DNA of 64,000 nt from Angiostrongylus vasorum (taxonomy: Eukaryota > Nematoda > Chromadorea > Rhabditida > Metastrongylidae). Shown here piece by piece: positions 56,640 through 64,000 of this stretch; position 1 is the first letter of the stretch, and each line of letters opens with the position of its first letter. The notes below the pieces were generated by a model. That model saw only the letters and a program-made list of their open reading frames with translations, had not been told where the DNA came from and did not search any database. The stretch spans positions 1,709,501 to 1,773,500 of the forward strand of contig JADANN010000390.1 of assembly GCA_018806985.1 (NCBI GenBank), read 5' to 3'. The translations under genes were made by a program, and so were the position numbers.

Positions 56640-57880
56640 CGAAATTCTTTTTGCGACCTATGTATGTATGCGGTGTGAATAGTCTTTTCGTAGCTCCTTT
56701 CGCCGTCTTCAAGAACATCCTTTCAAGCTAAGAGTGTATTCTAGGGCGAAAGAATCTGAAAAGGTAGAATATCTGAGGTAGATCTAAAAAATGTAAACCA
56801 TGACATTGTTATGTTGGGTGGGAAAGTGATTTTTTTTCAAACACGTGGCATCGGCTGGATGCTTTTGGGGTAGTTCGGATCACGGGGTTGATCGCTTGGA
56901 TCTGTTAGCAGCTGGTTCGATGGCTTGTTGACTTCGACTTCGCTTTACAATAAAAGACGACAACTCATGCTAGCAACACGTTATCAGCTTAGAAAAGACT
57001 GACTTACAGACTGAACGAGAAAAACAAGCAGGAAAAAAGCACCAAAATGTTGTAATGTCTAAGTATTACGAAAGAGATTAGCAAAATAGCCGTGGCAGAA
57101 AATCATTAAAGGGTATGCACATGTCGTAGGAAGACATCATTAGATGTTTTTAGTCCCAAAGAAAATCAATTTTACTTAATAAGGACGACAAGAATTACAA
57201 CTTACGAAGTATTTTTTAGGATAAAAAGCGTTCCTTCATTCTTTTTGACGACAGTATGAATGAAGAGTTGGGAGTTTGACGTCAATCATGTAACGATTCT
57301 CACTGGAAGCTACTATTATGTTAACAGAGATTACTGAAAAATGAACTATTTAAACATCTTTCCAGTTCTGTAGAGAAGAAAATCACACACTGTATGACTG
57401 CAAAAAATGCAACAAATTAGTCTTTCTTTCGTCTTTCAGACGATTTTACAGTTTATAACACTAGTGAACAGATGGAGAATTATTGGGTTGATACGAGAGA
57501 GAGAGCAGAATTATTACAGAAATAATCTGGAACCTGTTTGATCTGCGATCTTCGCAGGCCAAAGTTGTTTTGCGAGACTGAGAGTCTGCATAGTATGAAT
57601 CACATACGGCTCATGAGATTGTGAATGTGTTATGGGACTTGGCAACAGTTGCTTTGTTTTTGTCATCACTGCCGTTTGTTAAGTTTAGTGAACAAAATAA
57701 AAAGTACACATATGGTCAGTTATACCTTCACAAATATGATTATGCTGTAAAGTTTCTCAGTTCCTGGGAATAACTCATGAAAAAATTAGTTGAAAACTAC
57801 GAGAAAAAAAGAAAATCTTGCAAAATATTCAGAGAGAAGATAGGATACTATGTGTAGTAGACATGGGCACGTATAGACTG
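56640..57880. other. No gene seen
   Basis: AT-rich sequence without splice-supported frames. A weak PLE-like fragment (CTCCTTTCGCCGTCTTCAAG) lies near 56694. Confidence 0.5.
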
Positions 57881-57887
57881 ACAAAAA

Positions 57888-58082
57888 TAAAGGATAAAGG
57901 TCTCAGCGTTGATCAATCTCTGAGGGATGCGCCATGCATTCGATTTCATTTAGTATCGTTGGAGGTGATTGAATGCACATCTGGCCTTTACAGTGGTCGC
58001 GTTGGCCTATCGATGTATCGAACCAGTATTACTATCCTCCTCCTAGACAAGTCTGGCACCAATCTGCCGACCCCGGAAGTTG
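57888..58082 (-). repeat. SINE-A copy, head truncated
   Basis: The tail half is well conserved (AAAGGATAAAGGTCTCAGCG to GCCGACCCCGGAAG); the tRNA-like head is absent. Confidence 0.85.
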
Positions 58083-58504
58083 TAGGACTTTTACTTGTTC
58101 TAGATACAGAAAAGAAACAGAAGCTAAGGAATTTGTGATCGACTCTGTTATTCGGCTTAAGCAAGATAGTCAGTTATTAGGAAATGAACCATAAATGATT
58201 CAATGCGATGGTGAAGAAGTACATCACCCTTCAGGACGATACGCTTAAGAGGAAATAGAAGGCTTGAACTGGACCAGACTTTTCTTCTTCCCTTACCAGT
58301 AATTTTTTTCGTAATTAGGACGTTTTTCCTAACGACGCCGATATACTTCTTATCATCTTACCGTGTACATCATTAATTACAGAAACGTACTGTATTCAAA
58401 AGTAGCCGGTCTTTCTTGATAAACTGATGACATCAAGGTTTGCCAAATCTTAAGAAAAAAGAGAAAATGAATGAAATGGATAGGAGTGGAGGAATAAGAA
58501 ACGG

Positions 58505-58705
58505 TCACCTGTACCATTCGTAAAAATCACGATCGGACTGGCAGCCAGTGAATTCCACAATAGTTCCTGTTGCGGTTCGAATCTGTACAGTTGGCACCGC
58601 CCACTTGACAGGGCGTACGGACAACTCACACGTTTCTATCTGTAGATCTTTCAGTTTAACTAGTCTTGACCAGAAATCAGTCACTTTTTGTTGCTTGTGA
58701 TGCAT
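58505..58705 (-). CDS. Possible coding exon, unidentified
   Basis: A 66-codon frame starts at MHHKQQKVTDFW and ends in DRDFYEWYR, immediately followed by a potential donor (CAG then GTGACC) that overlaps a TGA. The composition is balanced rather than AT-driven. The ending (alternating hydrophobic residues, then a short amphipathic helix with W) is reminiscent of the end of a PH-like fold, but no family is recognised. No neighbouring exon of matching phase was found. Confidence 0.25.
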   Translation of the reverse strand: MHHKQQKVTDFWSRLVKLKDLQIETCELSVRPVKWAVPTVQIRTATGTIVEFTGCQSDRDFYEWYR

Positions 58706-58937
58706 GAGTCTTTATTTTGGCTTCAAGGTGCAAATATCTAGCTCTTTAGCTTTTTTTGACTAAATCCAAACGATGACCCATTCGTTGTAGGTAGTCATTC
58801 GATATCGAGCGATAACTGTCAGTCACGGTGATAAATCAATAGGGGAGAGTGGAGATTAAAGGAAACAAGATGCGATAGCTGAGTTAAATATCGGCAAACT
58901 TGAAAGATTTATTTCTGCCATTATTTATACAACATAA

Positions 58938-59098
58938 GAAAGATGGGGGCAGACTTTGACCAGGCTGACCTCGGGATTCCAGGGAACCACAACGGCTTAA
59001 CCAGCAAATCTCCGAAAAAATGGAGATTATGTTGGGGGCCTGCACAACCATTGAGGATGGGCCGTTCAAGTATCAAATAAGTAAGTAAGTATATGAAG
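58938..59098 (+). repeat. Repeat D copy, 3' half
   Basis: From GGGGGCAGACTTTGACCAGG to a tail of AAGTAAGTAAGT. The central block CCAGGGAACCACAACGGC is conserved. Confidence 0.75.
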
Positions 59099-59449
59099 GG
59101 ATACTGTAGTTATTCATTTAGAAGTCGTGGTGAAAGGATTTGAAGCCCGTGATCAGTGCTGTTTGCAATTTTTTGTTTTACAAGTGAATTTCGCAGAACA
59201 AAATTTCTCTGAAAACCATGTAGTTATTGGTAGATTCTATGGCCGATGAAGTACGGAGCTCCTGCGCTGTTATGACATAGACACCAAGATATTAATGAGA
59301 ACATGTCGAGATTCTTAAGAGCAATAAATAAAAAAAAGCTGGGATCAATTTTTTCTAATATAGAATTGTATTTTGTCTATTTCTGAACCCATTCTACGCA
59401 ATGAAATGAGACAAAATGAAAGCAATCCTCACCGAGATATACGGCGATA

Positions 59450-59670
59450 AATGGATGGAGGATTATCGGCCTTGATGAATTCTCTAGGCATGAGCGATAT
59501 ATTCTCTTTCACGAAGCATCGTATAGATGGCAGTTTTTGCTTGAAAGTTTCTAGCCCGAGAACAAGTGAGGTGCCAATTTGCCAACCATGAAAGGCTTAA
59601 ATAACCTAGAACACGAGATCGAACTACAGAACACTTGGGTAGCATGTAACACCTAGCTACAGGGCCATAT
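59450..59670 (-). repeat. SINE-A copy, strongly diverged
   Basis: Recognisable by order: CACGAAGCATCG, GGTGCCAATTTGCCAACC, then CACCTAGCTACAGGGCC at the head end. Confidence 0.55.
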
Positions 59671-60202
59671 ATAACTATAAAAAATATAGTAATACAGTAA
59701 GCAGTGAACTATCTACGTATGAAGGTAGCTTAATGTGAGAAATCCAGAATTCCCAATTAGATATGATAGAGGTGTGAAATCGGTTTGACATACTAACGTA
59801 GCCCATCAAGGTATCATCAACACTCTATCGATGCTTCACTTTTTGACGATAACAATCTAATGATGGACACCAGGCGTTTGACATATTCAGATAGAACACC
59901 TGGGATGCCGGCGAAAGCTCTCACCACTCTGTCGTCCATTGTCTACTGATGGCAACGAGCAGAAACGGTTAAAAGGACTTTCGTCAACGTTCTCCTAGAT
60001 TGTAAATGTTTCCCAATATCGTTACAGAAATGTCAAAAAACACAATTAAAATTCTATATGATTGCTATATTTTTCCCACCATCCATAGATAATAAATATT
60101 TCACGACAAAATCGTCGATTTCCTTTCTCACGTCATAAAAAATGGTCAGTCTTTACTGCTGCTTCCTTGTCCTACACAGCCTATCACTTGGTGGTGTAAG
60201 CA

Positions 60203-60483
60203 TAGAGGATAAGGCGTTCGCTATTGACCACTCTCCAAGGGGTACGTCATGCATACCACTTCATCCTAAGCATCGAAGAGGTAGAAGTATATATATCTAG
60301 TCTGTACAATGACTTCTGGTAGCGTACCGATGCATACAGTCAGTTTTTTTTAAACACTTACACTCTGACGCAAGTCTCGTACTACCATGTGGAACTCGGA
60401 AGAATGGCAAAGGTGTGGATGGAACCAGTGATTAATTCTGTATGTATTGCAAGCCACCTCTTGTCGCTGCAGTATTTGTGCCC
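60203..60483 (-). repeat. SINE-A copy, diverged
   Basis: AGAGGATAAGGCGTTCGCTA at the tail end, and CCACCTCTTGTCGCTGCAG near the head end. Confidence 0.65.
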
Positions 60484-60696
60484 TCTATTGGAATCATACG
60501 TTAACAAATCCGATAAGAGAGAAAAGACTGATGTTAAACATTAGAAATCATCTCTAGGTTTTTACGATTTTCTCATTCCCACAAATCGATAGAGTATCTA
60601 GAAACGGATTAAAAAGTTTGGAATAGCCTGAGCTTTGAGGTGGTCTCAAGGTTTCAGAGCTTCTGGAAGTCATTTCTCTCAAATGGGGAAGCCTAC

Positions 60697-60916
60697 CTTG
60701 CTCACAAATCTCACCGAATAGCACTATCACCAAAATAAGCGCTTGGTAAAGAGTAAAAAATAAAGGAACCAAAACAAGTTTAGCAAATAAACTATGATTC
60801 CTATGAATAAGGACTACCCAGAGGGAGAATAGGGAGCGTATACAGGATTTGGCTTGCAGAACGAGATCATTACTTCGCTTTGAAATTACAACAAAGTTGG
60901 CAGCTTGCCATTTCTT
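60697..60916 (-). CDS. Possible exon of an OST-alpha/TMEM184-like membrane protein
   Basis: A minus-strand frame open for about 73 codons reads toward lower coordinates and ends at a good donor (CAAG then GTAGGC). It contains two hydrophobic stretches, around SLFSLWVVLI and LVPLFFTLYQALILVIVLFG, linked by HRNHSLFAK. The pattern of a K-rich turn, a membrane helix with an internal Q, then GEIC resembles the SLC51A/TMEM184 family, where a helix with a central Q is followed by a short Cys-containing loop. I could not find the flanking exons with confidence, and a SINE-A lies directly downstream (60203-60483). It could also be an unrelated membrane protein or a chance frame. Confidence 0.3.
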
Positions 60917-61379
60917 CTACTAATCTGTCAATTTTTTTTATTTTTTCTCATTACTATTGACAGGCAAACATACAGATCCACACACCTTTATAAAATAGTG
61001 CTTGTAAATTTTAGAAAAAATAAACGCTAGTGGTAAAAAAGTGTCCCGAAAATTAGGACTTGGATAGAGAAGTAATCAGAGAGAACTGTGAAACGAAACG
61101 AGGCTTAAAAGTCTTGTAATAAATTTATATGTGTCACGGAGTTCAGTGGGACTTCATAACTGAGTCAGCAGAGACAAAGATTTTGATAATAGAACAGTTC
61201 TGAATGAGCCAACAAATGACAAAATAAACAGAGCTGATGATAACGAGGTCTGCACACAAGTGTATTGTTGTAGGGACAATGTTCAACGTCATCGCAAGCA
61301 TTTGTGTCGCCGTCATTCATGTCCATTGTCATTTTACAGTTACTCCACAACATCGTTAGACTTTTCTAATTACATTTAA

Positions 61380-62400
61380 CCATCGAGTACCACGCACTCT
61401 ATACAACGTATTGTTGCCCCTCTTCATTAAGGGTCACGATCAGCTGTCCGCTAAGTTTGGTTCATCTACACTTTTCAATAGAACATTAACCGTAACAGCG
61501 AATAGAAACGACATCGACACATGAATTCATTTGCGTAACATCAATACCGCCACCGTCATCGCCACTTGCCACTGACGTGTCTTCCACCTCCATTCTGTGC
61601 TCCTCTCTTTCATCATCGGCCCTCGCTACACAATACGCAAGAACTGAGTAGTATTCATTTCATACTATGGATTATCAGCAAGCCTCATTATGGGGATAGG
61701 TCAGCTGTGCGCTAAGTCTAGTTTATCGGAATTTTTCAACAGGACATCAACTGGAAGAGTGAATAGAAACGACATCGACACATGAATTCATACCATCACC
61801 GTCATCACCATCAACGTCACTTCCAGCGGCGTACTGTACACCTTCCCACCATTGTCAGCTCAGCGGCACTCCACAATATATAATAATTCCTCAGCACACT
61901 CTATACAACGGATTAAGGTCACCTCTCGATATAGGCCAGGGTCAACTGCATGTCGATTTTGGTTCATTTCCACCGAACAGAGACGATGTTGACACGTGAA
62001 TTCGCATGGCTAACATCAATACTGTCACCACCATTACCGCCGACGCTGCCTTTCAAATCTTCTCTGCACCGTCATCGGCCCCCACTTCACCACATTCAGC
62101 AGTTGAGTGCCACTCCTTCTATACAATGGATTAAGACCACCACTCTGTACGGGCCAAGCTCATCTGTATATAAAGCCTGGACTCTAAGCGTAAGTCCAAA
62201 AGATGAAATAGTGTACTTGCTGAATTTGTTCTCACTTCCGATATACTTGTGCTTTTCAACTGAACATCACCTTGGAGAGCGAATAGAAATTATGTCGACA
62301 CATGAATTCGTATGGAGGACATCATCACTGACACCGTCACAACTGCTATCATTCTATTACTTCTCCCACTCAACATCTGCATATCTTCAGAACATGGAGC
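61380..62400 (+). repeat. Tandem array, about four diverged units of 210-300 bp
   Basis: Landmark GAATAGAAACGACATCGACA then CATGAATTC recurs at 61501, 61762, 61978 and 62281. Between landmarks are ACCGTCATC-rich tracts and a TATACAACGGATTA block. The long open frame through it is a by-product of repeat structure. Confidence 0.75.
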
Positions 62401-62509
62401 CATTGAGTGTCACCCATGTTGTTGTCGATCCTCCTCATTCGCCAACGTCATTTGTAATGGCATTACCTCCTTCGACTACTTGGCAAACACGAGATTGATT
62501 AAAGGATTT

Positions 62510-62556
62510 ATTCGGCTAACGTTTCGACGTCTCATCTTCTTCAGAGAGGGCCTGAT
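62510..62556 (-). ncRNA. Hammerhead-like motif with covarying stem II
   Basis: Minus strand: CTGAAGA, stem II GATG/CGTC with loop AGA, then GAAACGTT. Compared with GGCG/CGCC at 37137-37148, one pair is exchanged G-C to A-T and one becomes T-G, so pairing is kept while the sequence changes. Stem I has decayed. Confidence 0.45.
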
Positions 62557-63131
62557 TCGAATCGATGGCCCACAGCTAGTCGCTGCTGCGTCGAGTCGAA
62601 TCCGGTGGAGAGAGCCCGCTCACATGGAGGACTTCACTCGCCGGTGCGCTTTAGTAGAAGATAGGTGTTGATCGATTCCCGCCTCCAATTTGATCTTCTT
62701 TGGGCAAGCAGTGGATCCTGCAGCAGTGGTATCTATTAACTAGTACACAGCAAATTGATAGTTCTTCAAGCAGACTTTTATTAAGCCACGGCAATAATAA
62801 TCAATAGCTTCTTCAAGAAACTCTTCCGCCACTATCGAATAGAACACGCATTTTACTTGTACCTTCGTCATATGCTTTCTTCACCAAAAAACTTTCTCTT
62901 AAAGCGAAAAGATTTGAAAAAGAATACAAATGGGTTTCTTGCGTCCGGATCCGCGATCATCTGGAATCCTGTGAACAGTCAAATCCAGGCATGGAAACCA
63001 TATAGACGTTGAGTTATCTCTTCACTTTTTCCTCTACGAGAGTAGAAGAAGGTAGAAAGGAGATCAATTTCTAAACGGCTTCCTCGTAAATATGCTGTGT
63101 ACTGCAAAGTTTCTGAATAGAGGATGAAGAC

Positions 63132-63405
63132 CAAAGCTTACAGTGTCGATAACTCGCTCGTAGATGCGCCGTATATTTAACTTAATTTGTAACATCATAG
63201 AAGTTACTAACGGATATTTAAAGTACGCAGTGACTTGTGGGGCTCACCAAAGCATCAAGTCAGTGTTTTCATCCTTACAGAGAAGCCTGGTACAAATTTA
63301 CCGTTCCTGGAGGGATGAAGAGCATGGTGAACCGGCATCGTGAAATCGAATCAAAGGTCATGTGTCCTTTTGCAGAGCACCTCTAACCACTGCGCTACAT
63401 GTCCC
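63132..63405 (-). repeat. SINE-A copy
   Basis: Tail end is diverged; the head end, CTCTAACCACTGCGCTACAT, is well preserved. Confidence 0.8.
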
Positions 63406-63409
63406 ACCC

Positions 63410-64000
63410 GTTCCGAGTAATTAAATAAAGTAACTTTTGAAATTCGTAAATAATCACCTTAGAAACGCAACACTAGCTTTTTTGCTAAATCACTGTATTA
63501 ATTGTGTACGTAAATAAAATTGCAATGGCTCTTAAAAATATTTGAAATCTGTGTTGAAAAAAGGGAAACTACACACGGGTCAAAGATTTAGATTAATTGC
63601 TAACTTTATAAAAAATGTTTGTAATAGGGTTCACTACCTCACTGCATGGTTTAGCACTTCAGAGGTATTCCTAGGCGTGAAAACCTGCATGGTATGGTGT
63701 GAATTTCTAAGGTTCACCTAGGCTAAGCGAAAGCTTCACGATTTCTACTCGGAAACTCTAGCTAGAAATAAACCTATGCCAAAAAGCTGGGAAACAGCCG
63801 ATCATTTATGAGATTCCATTTCTACTTTTCTTCGTGCCCATGGATCCATAAACACTGCAGTAGTGACGGTTCGTGAATGAGCCTCGAATGGCATTCACTG
63901 GACTCAAAATGAAAACGTCTTACCAAAACAACTAAATAAAAAAAAAGCAAATGTGCCTTAAATGGGTAATATCCTGGAGCCTTGACGAGCCTTTTTCTTG
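63410..64000. other. No gene seen
   Basis: AT-rich end of the window with short frames only. It could extend into a gene beyond the edge. Confidence 0.5.

Noticed and set aside
61950..62498. A 182-codon plus-strand frame, the longest in the window
   Set aside because: It runs through the diverged tandem array and into a PLE-type repeat. The other units are broken in this frame and no protein motif is visible.
1..64000. CRISPR arrays, bacterial operons, phage or viral genes
   Set aside because: No regularly spaced short repeats with unique spacers, no bacterial gene organisation and no viral proteins were seen. The retroelement relics are LINE- and Penelope-type.

Overview
The window looks like nuclear DNA of a strongylid (hookworm-like) nematode. 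It is AT-rich and gene-poor. Exons are short, acceptors are mostly TTTCAG or TTTTAG, and the interspersed repeats match retroelement types I know from Ancylostoma and Necator genomes. The species assignment is inference. There is no bacterial-style gene organisation, so most long open frames are chance frames inside repeats or introns.

Two protein-coding genes can be built exon by exon. On the minus strand, 51558 down to 39538, a 13-exon gene encodes a 460-residue major-facilitator transporter of the SLC17 (sodium/phosphate, vesicular glutamate) type. Its exon phases are consistent throughout, but one intron lacks GT-AG ends. On the plus strand, 34058-36327, a 4-exon gene encodes a 150-residue homologue of the KIAA1143 (DUF4604) protein, with one GC-AG intron. 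The two genes converge, with about 3.2 kb between their stop codons. A further possible membrane-protein exon (OST-alpha-like) lies at 60697-60916 on the minus strand. A few other exon candidates are listed at low confidence.

The rest is dominated by mobile elements. (1) SINE-A is a tRNA-derived SINE of about 280 bp with 23 recognisable copies, roughly 9 % of the window. (2) SINE-F (tRNA-like head) and repeat D share a 3' end. (3) Non-LTR retrotransposon (LINE) relics occur at 11.5, 23.6, 45.1-45.8 and 55.7-56.3 kb. (4) Penelope-like element (PLE) relics with GIY-YIG endonuclease lie at 5.0-5.5 and 52.5-53.4 kb. (5) Scattered PLE-type terminal repeats carry hammerhead-ribozyme-like cores; the best one, at 37121-37164, has nearly complete stems I and II. 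(6) Mariner transposase relics lie at 8.1-8.4 and 12.8-13.6 kb. (7) Palindromic MITE-like elements lie at 17.26-17.45 and 37.97-38.38 kb. (8) Tandem arrays lie at 26.0, 54.9-55.5 and 61.4-62.4 kb.

Layout: 1-33 kb is repeat-rich with no confident gene. 34-36.5 kb holds the KIAA1143-like gene. 36.6-38.4 kb holds an inverted PLE-repeat pair and a long palindrome. 39.5-51.6 kb holds the SLC17-like gene, with SINEs and a LINE in its introns. 52-64 kb is again repeat-dominated. Several nested insertions (PLE in SINE, SINE in mariner) give a relative order of invasions. The most interesting signals are the hammerhead motifs, the non-GT-AG intron in the transporter gene, and the shared tail of the two short-element families.
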